DNA of 37,285 nucleotides from DSQQ01 sp964443075. Lineage in GTDB: Bacteria > Chloroflexota > Anaerolineae > 4572-78 > J111. Made by a program: the position numbers and the translations under genes. Below the pieces are notes generated by a model that saw nothing but the letters and a program-made list of their open reading frames with translations, searched no databases and had not been told where the DNA came from. The stretch is taken from contig CAYUCB010000021.1 of the NCBI GenBank assembly GCA_964443075.1, forward strand, positions 1 through 37,285, written 5' to 3'. Each line of letters begins with the position of its first letter. The stretch's first letter is position 1. Below are positions 7,838 through 15,404 of this stretch, piece by piece.

Positions 7838-8851
7838 ATGAGTCTTATCAATCCTGATGTTAAGGCCATGAGTAGCAGGCGAGAAAAACGGTCCTGGTGG
7901 GGCGACTCGCCGATGATACCGTCGGTGCTAACCTTTGTGATAGTTTTTGTGCTTTTTTGGTTGTTCGTCCCCAATTTTGGCACGATACGGACAGTTTCAG
8001 CCTTTGTGAATGCCGCTTCGACCAACGCGATCGTGGTGATTGGGGTCACGATGCTGATGATTTCCGGCGAGTTTGATCTCTCGGTCGGAGCCATTATGGC
8101 GATGGGCGCTTTTATCTTTGCCACAATCATTCGCGATGCTGGTTCCCCAATTATGGCTATCGGATTGGCTTTAGTGGTGACTGCTTTGCTGGGGGCTATT
8201 AATGGCGGCCTGACCATTTGGACAGGCATCCCCTCTTTTATTGTTACTCTGGGGACCAGTTCAATTTATCGGGCAATGGTCTGGATATACTCCGGTGGAT
8301 TGATGTTGCAAACTACGGATGAATTGCCCCTCTATACTCTCTTCAATGGCCGCCTCGATATCGTCAACAACTTGTTCAGCCGGGCTAATTTCCAGACCAC
8401 CGCCGTATGGGTGATTGTCTTGGGTCTGCTCTTTCAATTTATCTTGATCCGCACCCGTTTCGGTAACCATGTTTTCGCTACCGGCGGCAATCCCAGAGGC
8501 GCAAAAGCGCAGGGAATTAACACCAAGCGGGTCAAGCTGATTTGCTTTACCTTGACCGGAATGCTGGCCGGTTTGGCAGGAATTATGACCTTCAGCCAAT
8601 TCCTGACAGTCTTTGTAGCGACGGGTAGAGGGGTCGAGTTAACCGCAATTGCTGCGGCTGTGGTGGGAGGAACGCTGCTAAAAGGGGGGGTAGGGAGTAT
8701 TATTGGGGGCCTGGTGGGTATTTTGCTCATTAGTATGCTGCGCAGCGGGGCTGTGCTGTTAGGTTTGCCCTCCGATAATTTTGAGGCGATTGTGGGGATA
8801 GCTATTATTGGTGCAGCCATTGTTAATGAATGGGTGCGCAGCCGTGCCTAA
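7838..8851 (+). CDS. Sugar ABC transporter permease (RbsC family), second system, subunit 2
   Basis: The product has 337 residues with a polar tail to about residue 25 and about nine membrane segments. The diagnostic LMISGEFDLSVGAIMAMGAF motif lies near residues 75-95. LTIWTGIPSFIVTLGTSSIYRAM and the docking helix AAAVVGGTLLKGGVGSIIGG follow. It resembles the 5431 permease closely in motif order but differs widely outside the motifs, so it is not a recent duplicate. The ribosome site GGAGAGG is 6-8 bp before ATG. Together with the 5431 permease it would form the channel driven by the ATPase at 8878. Confidence 0.93.
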   Translation: MSLINPDVKAMSSRREKRSWWGDSPMIPSVLTFVIVFVLFWLFVPNFGTIRTVSAFVNAASTNAIVVIGVTMLMISGEFDLSVGAIMAMGAFIFATIIRDAGSPIMAIGLALVVTALLGAINGGLTIWTGIPSFIVTLGTSSIYRAMVWIYSGGLMLQTTDELPLYTLFNGRLDIVNNLFSRANFQTTAVWVIVLGLLFQFILIRTRFGNHVFATGGNPRGAKAQGINTKRVKLICFTLTGMLAGLAGIMTFSQFLTVFVATGRGVELTAIAAAVVGGTLLKGGVGSIIGGLVGILLISMLRSGAVLLGLPSDNFEAIVGIAIIGAAIVNEWVRSRA

Positions 8852-8877
8852 ATCAAAGCATGGAGGATTAAATATCT

Positions 8878-9636
8878 ATGACAGATGAAAATGGAACTCC
8901 CTTGGTTTTGATGGAAAACATAGTGAAGCGCTTCGGACAAGTTACCGCTCTGGAAGGGGTAGATTTTGACGTTAAACCCCAAGAGATCATGGCTCTGTTG
9001 GGAGACAATGGCGCGGGCAAATCAACGCTGATTAAGATACTAACCGGCGTGCATACGCCGAGCAGCGGCCAGATATATTTAGACGGGCAGCCGGTTCAGA
9101 TTCGAAATCCGCAGGATGCCCGTGCCCTGGGGATTGAAACGGTTTACCAAGATTTGGCCCTGGTCAATTCGATGAGTCTGGGCCGCAATTTCTTTTTAGG
9201 CCGCGAGCCGCTACATCGCTTTGGTCCGCTGCGCTGGTTAAATATGGGGACCATGGCCAAGCAAACCTCCGCTTCACTGGCGGATATTGGCATCAAAATC
9301 CGCTCGACGAACGAGAAAGTGGGTAAACTTTCCGGCGGGGAACGCCAGTCCATCGCGATTGGTCGAGCGGTCCATTTCGGGGTCAAGCTGCTCATCCTGG
9401 ATGAACCTACCTCGGCCTTATCCGTAGCCGAATCTCGTAAAGTATTGGACTATACTTTGAACGCCAAGGCGCGAGGCTTGTCGGTTATTTTCATTACCCA
9501 CAATGTTCATCACGTGATGGCGGTGGCAGACCGCTATTCGATCATCCGTCACGGCCAAAAAGTCGGCACCTATGCCCAGGGAGAGATTACATTTGATGAC
9601 ATCTCTGACCTGATTACCGGCGCACGCTTGTCCTGA
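8878..9636 (+). CDS. Sugar ABC transporter ATP-binding protein, single domain
   Basis: This 252-residue protein has one complete ATPase domain: Walker A GDNGAGKST (42-50), signature LSGGERQ (151-157), Walker B LLILDEPTSALS (171-182) and a switch histidine in FITHNVHH. It resembles the N-terminal half of RbsA-type proteins but ends after one domain, as in the fructose-type FrcA. It is intact and not a truncation: the C-terminus (YAQGEITFDDISDLITGA) is typical of single-domain members. GGAGG at 8862-8866 precedes the start at 11 bp. It probably works as a homodimer below the two permeases. It is the last gene of the second transporter operon. Confidence 0.93.
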   Translation: MTDENGTPLVLMENIVKRFGQVTALEGVDFDVKPQEIMALLGDNGAGKSTLIKILTGVHTPSSGQIYLDGQPVQIRNPQDARALGIETVYQDLALVNSMSLGRNFFLGREPLHRFGPLRWLNMGTMAKQTSASLADIGIKIRSTNEKVGKLSGGERQSIAIGRAVHFGVKLLILDEPTSALSVAESRKVLDYTLNAKARGLSVIFITHNVHHVMAVADRYSIIRHGQKVGTYAQGEITFDDISDLITGARLS

Positions 9637-9673
9637 TTCACAAACTATTCTTCGTCTACCGTTTACTATTTTC

Positions 9674-9700
9674 TCAGGAGTGTTCACGAACCTGTGGTAT
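9674..9700 (+). repeat. Repeated intergenic motif GGAGTGTTCACGARCCT, copy 1
   Basis: AGGAGTGTTCACGAACCTGT and the following GGTAT recur with a few changes at 10892-10917 (GAGTGTTCACGAGCCTACGG...). Both copies lie downstream of metabolic genes. They look like fragments of a dispersed intergenic repeat; function unknown. Confidence 0.5.
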
Positions 9701-9730
9701 GCCACCAGTTATGAAAGGTAGCAGGGTAGC

Positions 9731-9813
9731 ACGCCCTTCGGCGCACCCGAAGGGGTGAGGTAGCAGGGAATCTCATTTCCCTGTCTACGCCCTTCGGCGC
9801 ACCCGAAGGGGTG
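9731..9813 (+). repeat. Pair of identical 27-bp hairpin-forming repeats
   Basis: An identical 27-bp sequence occurs at 9731-9757 and 9787-9813. Each copy folds on itself: CCCTTCGG and CCGAAGGG flank a CGCAC loop. Between them lies a third small stem (AGGGAA/TTCCCT around 9765-9781). They fill the 223-bp gap between the transporter operon and the dehydrogenase. Strong multiple stems suggest a transcription barrier or a dispersed palindromic repeat. Confidence 0.7.
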
Positions 9814-9859
9814 CCGTCTACCGACTACCGTCTACTATTTTCGAGGAGGAAAACTATTG

Positions 9860-10888
9860 ATGAGTCAAAATGAGATGCTGGCAGGGGTCTTTGTGCGCGA
9901 AGGCGTGCTGGAAGTACAACGGCGGGCTATCCCCACCTTGCCGGAGCAAGACTGGGTGCTGCTTGAGCTTGAAGGCTGCGGGGTGTGCGGCACCGATTTG
10001 CACATTCTGTCAGTGCCGCCGGCCGTGGCGGCCACACCAGGGGCCATTCTGGGGCATGAGGTCATCGGAAAGGTCGTCGAAATCGGTTCAGCCGTGACCA
10101 CCATCAATGTGGGCGACCGGGTGACGGTGGCGGCCAATCTGACCTGTGGTCTCTGCCGCTACTGCAAAGCGGGTAAGCCGCTCCATTGTGAGAACTGGAC
10201 GACGTTGGGCATTCACAAAGATGGCGGCTTTGCGCGCTATATGGCTGCTCCTGAACGCGCCCTGCATCAAGTCTCCAAATTGCTGCCTTTTGAAGAGGCC
10301 GTCTGGATTGAGCCGCTCTCTTGCGTGGTCAATTGCACCGATGTGGCCGCCATTCAGCCTGGCCAAACCGCCGTCGTGATCGGCGCCGGCCCGATTGGAA
10401 TTTTGCAAGGCATGATGTATAAAGCGGCCGGGGCCAAGGTCATTATCTCCGACCTTGCGCCTTACCGGCTTGGTGTGGCCAAACAGGCTGGCTTGGATGT
10501 GGTGGTCAATATCAAAACCGACTCGCTGGCTGAGGTCGTTAAAGCGGAAACCGGCGGTTGGGGGGCTGAGGTGGTCGTGGATGCGGTTGGGAACCAATTT
10601 GGGACCGCTTTGGAGTTAGCCGCTAAACAGGGTAAAATCGCTCTGTTTGGGGTTTCTGAAAAGGCCCAACCCCCGGCCCGCCAATATTTGATTACCCGCA
10701 ACGAATTAACCGTGTTCGGTTCTTTTGTCGGCGAGAACACCTTTCCCCGGGCTATCCAGATTTTGGAGAGCGGGGCCATCAAACCTTCGGTAATGAACAG
10801 TATGATCCTGCCCTTGCCGGATATTTTCAAAGGGATTGATGCGGCTCGCCAAGGCGAAGCCGTCAAGGTGGTGGTGACCGCCGATTAG
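9860..10888 (+). CDS. Zinc-dependent medium-chain alcohol/polyol dehydrogenase
   Basis: I choose ATG 9860 because GAGGAGGA (9843-9850) is well spaced; a TTG at 9857 would add one residue. The 342-residue protein is a sorbitol/threonine-dehydrogenase-like MDR enzyme that oxidises a secondary alcohol with NAD(P)+. Catalytic zinc ligands are Cys40 (GCGVCGTDLH), His/Glu of GHEVIG and Glu of WIEPLSC. The structural zinc site is intact: Cys96, Cys99, Cys102 and Cys110. The Rossmann motif VVIGAGPIGILQG follows at mid-protein. It sits upstream of a sugar isomerase-like gene. The substrate is not readable; a sugar alcohol or inositol derivative is likely from context. It is distinct from the dehydrogenase at 23999, being about 40 residues shorter. 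Confidence 0.92.
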   Translation: MSQNEMLAGVFVREGVLEVQRRAIPTLPEQDWVLLELEGCGVCGTDLHILSVPPAVAATPGAILGHEVIGKVVEIGSAVTTINVGDRVTVAANLTCGLCRYCKAGKPLHCENWTTLGIHKDGGFARYMAAPERALHQVSKLLPFEEAVWIEPLSCVVNCTDVAAIQPGQTAVVIGAGPIGILQGMMYKAAGAKVIISDLAPYRLGVAKQAGLDVVVNIKTDSLAEVVKAETGGWGAEVVVDAVGNQFGTALELAAKQGKIALFGVSEKAQPPARQYLITRNELTVFGSFVGENTFPRAIQILESGAIKPSVMNSMILPLPDIFKGIDAARQGEAVKVVVTAD

Positions 10889-10891
10889 TTG

Positions 10892-11011
10892 AGGAGTGTT
10901 CACGAGCCTACGGTACACTACTTAAGAATGAAAACAGCGACCAGTAAACAGTAGCCAGTCATCAGTCAGAACTGTTTACTGTCTAGTGATTACTGGTAAC
11001 TTGTCGCTATT
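10892..11011 (+). repeat. Dispersed repeat copy 2 and long imperfect hairpin
   Basis: The stretch begins with the GGAGTGTTCACGARCCT motif also seen at 9674. It continues into an imperfect inverted repeat: AAAACAGCGAC near 10930-10940 pairs with GTCGCTATTTTT near 11003-11014, and CAGTAAACAGTA pairs roughly with TACTGTCTAGTGATTACTG. The final T-run could make this a terminator for the dehydrogenase gene, leaving the next gene to be expressed separately. The low-complexity CAGTA repeats are typical intergenic material. Confidence 0.5.
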
Positions 11012-11028
11012 TTTCGGGGAGATCTTCC

Positions 11029-11808
11029 ATGTATCGTTTATCCATTTGTGCTGATACCGTTTTTTTGGATTTACCTTTTGAGGAACGGGTTAAAAAAATT
11101 GCCGACGCCGGCTTTCTGGTGGAGTTTTGGGGCTGGAAGGGCCGCAACCAGTCGGTCTTTACTGATGACCCCAAGATTGAGGTGTGTGGCTTTTCCGGGA
11201 CGCAAGGCGGCTCTTGCGTTCACCCCGATGGTATGGCCGCCTACGTGGCCGGGATAGCGGAATCCACACCGGTCGCCAAAAAACTCCAGGCGTCCTTCCT
11301 TGTTGTTCACGGCGGAGAGCTTGGTCCTAACGGGGAAGTGGTACATAAAATCTCGACCAGCCCGGTTACCCATTGGATCACCGCCTATAAAGCCTTAAGT
11401 CAACTGGCCCAATTAGGGGAAGAAAGCCAAGTCACCTACTGTCTGGAAGCTCTCAATACCAAGGTGGACCACCCCGGCTACTCCATCAACTTTATCGAAG
11501 ATGCGGTGCGATTGGTCAAAGAAGTGGGCAGTCCCTACGTCAAAATTCTCTTTGATATTTATCACACTGAGGTTGAAGAGGGCAACGTGGTGCAACTCCT
11601 GCGGGATTATCACCCGTATATCGGTCACATTCACGTGGCCGATGTCCCCGGTCGCCATGAGCCTGGCACCGGCGAACTGAATTATCGCTTTGTGGCTGAA
11701 GCGCTGAGGGAGATGGGCTATACAGGTGTAGTGGGCATGGAAGCCTATCCGCTGGAGGATAGTTACCAGGCAATGGATCGCTTTCGCGCCGCCTTTAGCC
11801 AGGCTTAG
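11029..11808 (+). CDS. Hydroxypyruvate-isomerase-like TIM-barrel sugar isomerase (copy 1)
   Basis: The product has 259 residues of the AP-endonuclease-2/xylose-isomerase-like TIM barrel family, closest in appearance to Hyi (hydroxypyruvate isomerase). Metal ligands expected for the fold are all visible: Glu140 (LEALNTKVDHPGY), Asp176 and His179 (DIYHTEVEEGN), His202 (IGHIHVADVPGRHEPGTGE) and Glu238 (GMEAY). The PGRHEPGTGE motif is typical of Hyi. ATG follows GGGGAGATC at about 8 bp. A paralogue lies at 26590. In this locus it more likely isomerises a keto-sugar or keto-inositol derivative than hydroxypyruvate; relatives in rhizopine clusters (MocC) and inositol clusters (IolE, IolI) share the fold. 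Family is sure; substrate is inference. Confidence 0.88.
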   Translation: MYRLSICADTVFLDLPFEERVKKIADAGFLVEFWGWKGRNQSVFTDDPKIEVCGFSGTQGGSCVHPDGMAAYVAGIAESTPVAKKLQASFLVVHGGELGPNGEVVHKISTSPVTHWITAYKALSQLAQLGEESQVTYCLEALNTKVDHPGYSINFIEDAVRLVKEVGSPYVKILFDIYHTEVEEGNVVQLLRDYHPYIGHIHVADVPGRHEPGTGELNYRFVAEALREMGYTGVVGMEAYPLEDSYQAMDRFRAAFSQA

Positions 11809-11845
11809 GGTCTATCTAAAATCGTGCATGGAAGGAAAAAAGACC

Positions 11846-13093
11846 ATGAATTCACGGGAACGTGTTTTGCAATCAATGCACTTTGGACAACCCGACCGGG
11901 TTGCCGTTGACTTTGGCGCGCATCGCTCTAGCGGCATCCAGGCTTTGGCTTATGTTCGCTTACGGGATTACCTGGGACTGCCCAAGCGCCCCCCCCAAGT
12001 ATATGATATGCCGCAACAACTGGCGATTATTGATGATGATGTTTTGGAGCGATTCAACGTTGACTGTATTGAGCTTGGGCGTGGTTTCTGTCTGAATGAC
12101 TCTGACTGGAAACCCTGGGTTTTACCCGATGGGACTGAATGTTTGGTTCCCCGTTGGATCAATCCCATTCGTGAAAACGGCAGTTGGGTTCTGAAAGGGC
12201 CCGATGGCACGCCGATCGCGATTCAAAAGAAAGGAATGGTCTACTTCGATCAAACTTCTTTCCCCTTTATGGAAGACCCGGAAGAGAGGATTGAGCGGTT
12301 AGAGGAATTGCTCGACTATAATATGTGGGCTGCAGTGGCTACGCCGCCAGGCCCGGTGACATGGGATGAAGCGGGCATGCAATTTCTGGCCGAGGGGGCC
12401 AAGAAGTTCAGAGAGAAGACAGATCGGGCCATCGTGGGGCTTTTTGGAGCACCCATTTTTGAAGGCGGGCAGCAGCTATTCCGGATTGATAATTATTATG
12501 TTTTGTTAGCCAGTGAACCTGACCTGGCGCACCGTTTTCTGGACAAATTGATGAGTATTTACATGCGCCGGCTGGAGCTATATTTGAAAGCGGTGGGTCC
12601 TTACATTGATATTATTCTGTTCAGTGATGATTACGGCATGCAAACCGGGCCGCAAATTTCACCCGATATGTTCAGGGAGTTCTTTAAACCGCGCCACCGG
12701 GAGATATGGCAGTATGCCAAGAAACTGGCCCCGGCAAAGGTCATGCTTCATTCTTGTGGCGCCATCAGCGATTTACTGCCAGATATGATTGAGGCCGGCC
12801 TGGATGCGGTCAATCCGGTCCAGACCAACTGCAGAAGGATGGAACCCGAGCGGCTGAAGTCGGAGTTTAAGGGTCAGGTCACTTTTTGGGGCGGGGGGTG
12901 CAACACGCAGCAAGTCCTGCCCAATGGTACGCCTGCGGAAGTCAGGGAGGATGTATTAAGGAGTTTGGATATCCTGGCTCCGGGGGGCGGTTATGTCTTT
13001 CAACAAATTCACAATATTCAGGCCGGTGTGCCGCCGGAGAATGTTGTGGCGATGTTCGATGCTATTGCTGAATGGAATGGTCTTCATCCCTAA
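11846..13093 (+). CDS. URO-D superfamily protein, candidate corrinoid methyltransferase (copy 3)
   Basis: The start at ATG 11846 fits GGAAGG (11830-11835) and the shared MNSRERV opening; an in-frame ATG at 11828 would add MEGKKT. The 415-residue protein resembles copy 1 more than copy 2. Its candidate zinc site is His302-Ser-Cys304 (LHSCGA) with Cys329 in NPVQTNC. It ends in GGGYVFQQIHNIQAGVPPENVVAMF like the others. It opens a run of three genes (this, 13154, 14490) that together look like a complete B12-dependent methyl-transfer set: two methyltransferases and their corrinoid protein. It probably moves a methyl group between substrate, corrinoid and a folate or thiol acceptor; direction cannot be assigned. 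Confidence 0.85.
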   Translation: MNSRERVLQSMHFGQPDRVAVDFGAHRSSGIQALAYVRLRDYLGLPKRPPQVYDMPQQLAIIDDDVLERFNVDCIELGRGFCLNDSDWKPWVLPDGTECLVPRWINPIRENGSWVLKGPDGTPIAIQKKGMVYFDQTSFPFMEDPEERIERLEELLDYNMWAAVATPPGPVTWDEAGMQFLAEGAKKFREKTDRAIVGLFGAPIFEGGQQLFRIDNYYVLLASEPDLAHRFLDKLMSIYMRRLELYLKAVGPYIDIILFSDDYGMQTGPQISPDMFREFFKPRHREIWQYAKKLAPAKVMLHSCGAISDLLPDMIEAGLDAVNPVQTNCRRMEPERLKSEFKGQVTFWGGGCNTQQVLPNGTPAEVREDVLRSLDILAPGGGYVFQQIHNIQAGVPPENVVAMFDAIAEWNGLHP

Positions 13094-13153
13094 AAAAGAC
13101 TGTGTGATGACCCGGACTTAAAACTTGACCACTCTGTTTAGAGGTAATACCCC

Positions 13154-14464
13154 ATGCATCAAGAAAAAACTATGGAGACAGCTTTAGATCAATCCCGTGA
13201 TGTTATTGCTGTCCAGGCCCGTTTGGCGGCCGGCAATTTGAAAATCAGCCAGACCGACCGGGAGATTTTGCGTCATTTAGCCGGCGAGGTCGCTGATTTG
13301 GCCGCACGTCCCATCGAAGCGAAAAAACGGCAACTCTGGCTCAAACACAACGCGCTGCAACCGACTCGCCCCCTGATTTTTTGTGATCCTGAGAACGGCT
13401 GGAATGAGATCATCCCCGCCGATCAAATAGAGTGTGAAAATCTCCTGGCCCGCCAGTGGGAAATGCATTTACGCAAAGAGATCTTTTGGGGTTCAAGGAT
13501 GAAGGATGATTATACCATCCAACCCTATTTTGATGTCCCTTATATTCACGATGAGATTGGCTGGGGCCTAAAAGAAATCAGGATCGGCGGGGAAGATGGC
13601 GGGGCCTATACCTGGCAATCGCCGATCAAAACGGAACAGGATGTCGAGAAATTGCATTATCCTGAGATTAAGGTGAATTATGAAGCGACTGAGAAACTGG
13701 TCGAGGTGGCCGGACAAGTTTTTGGTGATTTGCTGACCATCCGGACCAAGACGCTCTGGTGGTGGTCGTTAGGCATGACCAGGCTCTTGGCAGAACTACG
13801 CGGTTTGCAGCAGATTATGTATGATATGTACGATGACCCAGACCTCATTCATCGGATTATGACCATTCTCCGGGACGGAACAATGGCTATGCTTGACTAT
13901 TTGGAAGAAGAGGGACTGCTTGGCTCTAACCAGGATGGGACCTACGTCGGGTCTGGTGGGTTAGGTTGGACAAGCGAGCTATCGCCGACGGACTCCGATG
14001 AAAAAGTGCATTGCGCCAATATGTGGGGCTTTGCTGAAAGTCAAGAGACAGTCGGTATCTCACCGGAAATGTTCGCCGAATTTGTCTTTCCCTATCAGCA
14101 ACCCATTCTCGAACGTTTCGGCTTAAATTGCTATGGCTGCTGCGAACCGCTCAATAAACGCTGGCATATTGTCAAACAATTGCCGCATTTACGCCGGGTT
14201 TCTGTCTCACCCTGGGCCGACAGGCGTAAAATGGCCGAACAGTTAGAAGATAAATATATCTATTCGTTAAAACCTAATCCGGCAGACCTGGCCATGTCTT
14301 TCTTTGATGAGAATCGCATCCGGGCGGATATCCGCGAGGCGCTTCAGATTACTCGAAACTGTTGTGTCGAAATCATTATGAAAGACAATCACACCATTGG
14401 AAACGATCCGCAGCGGGTTATTCGGTGGGTTCAAATAGCCCGCGAGGAAGTTGAGCGTATATAA
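13154..14464 (+). CDS. URO-D-like TIM-barrel protein with CYGCCE motif, candidate corrinoid methyltransferase
   Basis: This 436-residue protein belongs to a divergent branch of the URO-D/methyltransferase superfamily, often labelled in databases as trimethylamine corrinoid protein 2, a name its sequence does not justify because it has no B12-binding domain. Key features are a helical N-terminal arm (residues 1-75), the DGTYVGSGGLGWTSELSP loop, and a cysteine-rich motif Cys326-Tyr-Gly-Cys329-Cys330-Glu331 where the other paralogues have HSC, probably binding zinc. ATG has AGAGG at 9 bp. It ends 25 bp before the corrinoid protein gene, the tightest link in this block, so it is the best candidate for the methyltransferase that works directly with that corrinoid protein. 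The methyl donor is unknown. Confidence 0.82.
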   Translation: MHQEKTMETALDQSRDVIAVQARLAAGNLKISQTDREILRHLAGEVADLAARPIEAKKRQLWLKHNALQPTRPLIFCDPENGWNEIIPADQIECENLLARQWEMHLRKEIFWGSRMKDDYTIQPYFDVPYIHDEIGWGLKEIRIGGEDGGAYTWQSPIKTEQDVEKLHYPEIKVNYEATEKLVEVAGQVFGDLLTIRTKTLWWWSLGMTRLLAELRGLQQIMYDMYDDPDLIHRIMTILRDGTMAMLDYLEEEGLLGSNQDGTYVGSGGLGWTSELSPTDSDEKVHCANMWGFAESQETVGISPEMFAEFVFPYQQPILERFGLNCYGCCEPLNKRWHIVKQLPHLRRVSVSPWADRRKMAEQLEDKYIYSLKPNPADLAMSFFDENRIRADIREALQITRNCCVEIIMKDNHTIGNDPQRVIRWVQIAREEVERI

Positions 14465-14489
14465 ACTAAGTAAAGGAGTGTCACAAACT

Positions 14490-15125
14490 ATGAGCTTAGA
14501 AACAATCTATGAAGCCGTCATGAAGGGCAATGCCAAAGTTGTTGCCGCCGAAACCCAATCCGCCCTTGAGTCGGGAGTCTCCGCCTCCGACATACTGCAT
14601 CAGGCCTACATTCCGGCTATGGCTGAAGTGGGCCGCCTATTTGAAATCGGCGAAAAATTCGTCCCCGAAATGTTGATTGCCGCCCGGGCCATGCAAAAAG
14701 GGCTGGAAATTATCAAGCCGCTGCTGGTTCAGGCTGGAGTCGAAACGATGGGCAAGGTCGTCATTGGTACCGTGGCCGGGGACTTGCACGATATCGGCAA
14801 GAATCTGGTCGCCATGATGTTAGAAGGGGCCGGTTTTCAGATTATTGACCTGGGTACCGACGTGTCGTCCGAGAAATTTGTCAAGGCGGTTCAGGAACAT
14901 GAGCCTGATTTGGTGGGTATGTCGGCTCTGCTAACGACAACAATGGCCTCGATTGCCAACACCATTGAGGCGCTGACCGCCGCCGGAGTGCGGAACAGGG
15001 TTAAGGTCATCGTTGGGGGAGCGCCCATCACCCAGGATTTTGCCAACAAAGTTGGCGCAGACGGTTTTGCCCCCGATGCGGGCAGCGCCCCGCGGGTAGC
15101 TAAGGCCCTGTTGGGTGTAGCGTAG
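14490..15125 (+). CDS. Corrinoid (B12-binding) methyl-carrier protein, MtbC/MttC family
   Basis: ATG 14490 is preferred: AAGGAG at 14473-14478 precedes it and the resulting 211 residues match the usual length; a TTG at 14451 would overlap the previous gene. The N-terminal half is the helical cap domain of methionine-synthase type (AVMKGNAKVVAAETQSALES, IPAMAEVGRLFEIGEKFVPEMLIAARAM). The C-terminal half is the cobalamin Rossmann domain with DLHDIGKN, where His100 is the cobalt ligand, plus SALLTTTM and GGAPITQDFA. It accepts a methyl group on Co(I) and hands it on. No cobalamin riboswitch or RamA-type activator gene is visible in the window, so reductive activation must be encoded elsewhere. 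Confidence 0.95.
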   Translation: MSLETIYEAVMKGNAKVVAAETQSALESGVSASDILHQAYIPAMAEVGRLFEIGEKFVPEMLIAARAMQKGLEIIKPLLVQAGVETMGKVVIGTVAGDLHDIGKNLVAMMLEGAGFQIIDLGTDVSSEKFVKAVQEHEPDLVGMSALLTTTMASIANTIEALTAAGVRNRVKVIVGGAPITQDFANKVGADGFAPDAGSAPRVAKALLGVA

Positions 15126-15404
15126 GGAGGAAGTAAGAAGTAAGAAGTAGGAAGTAGGGAGTAAGGAATAAGACGGCCACTAATCTCTAATCTCTAATCT
15201 CTTAACTTAATCAGGGGGAAGTCCGGTGCTGCTTAAATTGGCTCTACGTCGAGCCGGTTTCATCGGTATTGCCTACACGGCCAATATCGCCGCCAATCTC
15301 CCAAGCAAAATACAATAACATAGCTTTGATATTACTAACGCAGCAGCGGAGTATTTAGCTGCTTGTTTGTTATTAAATTTAGTAAAATAAAAGGAGAAAA
15401 TGGA
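15126..15404 (+). other. Intergenic region with purine-rich short repeats and a stem
   Basis: The 279-bp gap starts with AAGTAAGAAGTAGGAAGTAG-type tandem purine repeats (about 15128-15170), then three TAATCTC repeats (about 15180-15202). A weak stem (GCAGC/GCTGC, about 15341-15365) lies just before the next gene. The purine repeat resembles the one found inside the coding sequence at about 31985-32030. No clear promoter is visible. A tiny ORF is listed separately. Confidence 0.5.
15226..15318 (+). CDS. Possible 30-residue small ORF
   Basis: A GTG codon at 15226 follows a good purine-rich ribosome site (GGGGGAAG, 15214-15221) and opens 30 codons to TAA. The peptide has an Ala/Ile/Leu-rich core with an RRAGF segment and could be a small membrane-associated peptide or the remnant of a longer gene. 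I do not recognise it. GTG start, short length and a repeat-rich surrounding make it doubtful. Confidence 0.2.
   Translation: MLLKLALRRAGFIGIAYTANIAANLPSKIQ

Noticed and set aside
9731..9813. Two identical 27-bp repeats separated by 29 bp, resembling a minimal CRISPR array
   Set aside because: Only two copies, the repeat is a strong self-complementary hairpin, the spacer itself contains a stem, related fragments lie next to it and there are no cas genes.
13154..14464. Database-style name trimethylamine corrinoid protein 2
   Set aside because: No B12-binding DxHxxG motif is present; the corrinoid protein is the separate gene at 14490.
14451..14489. TTG start of the corrinoid protein overlapping the previous gene
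   Set aside because: The ATG at 14490 has AAGGAG and gives the family's standard length.
11846..15125. Cobalamin riboswitch for the corrinoid module
   Set aside because: Upstream gaps are too short or contain only simple repeats; no conserved B12-box pattern was seen.
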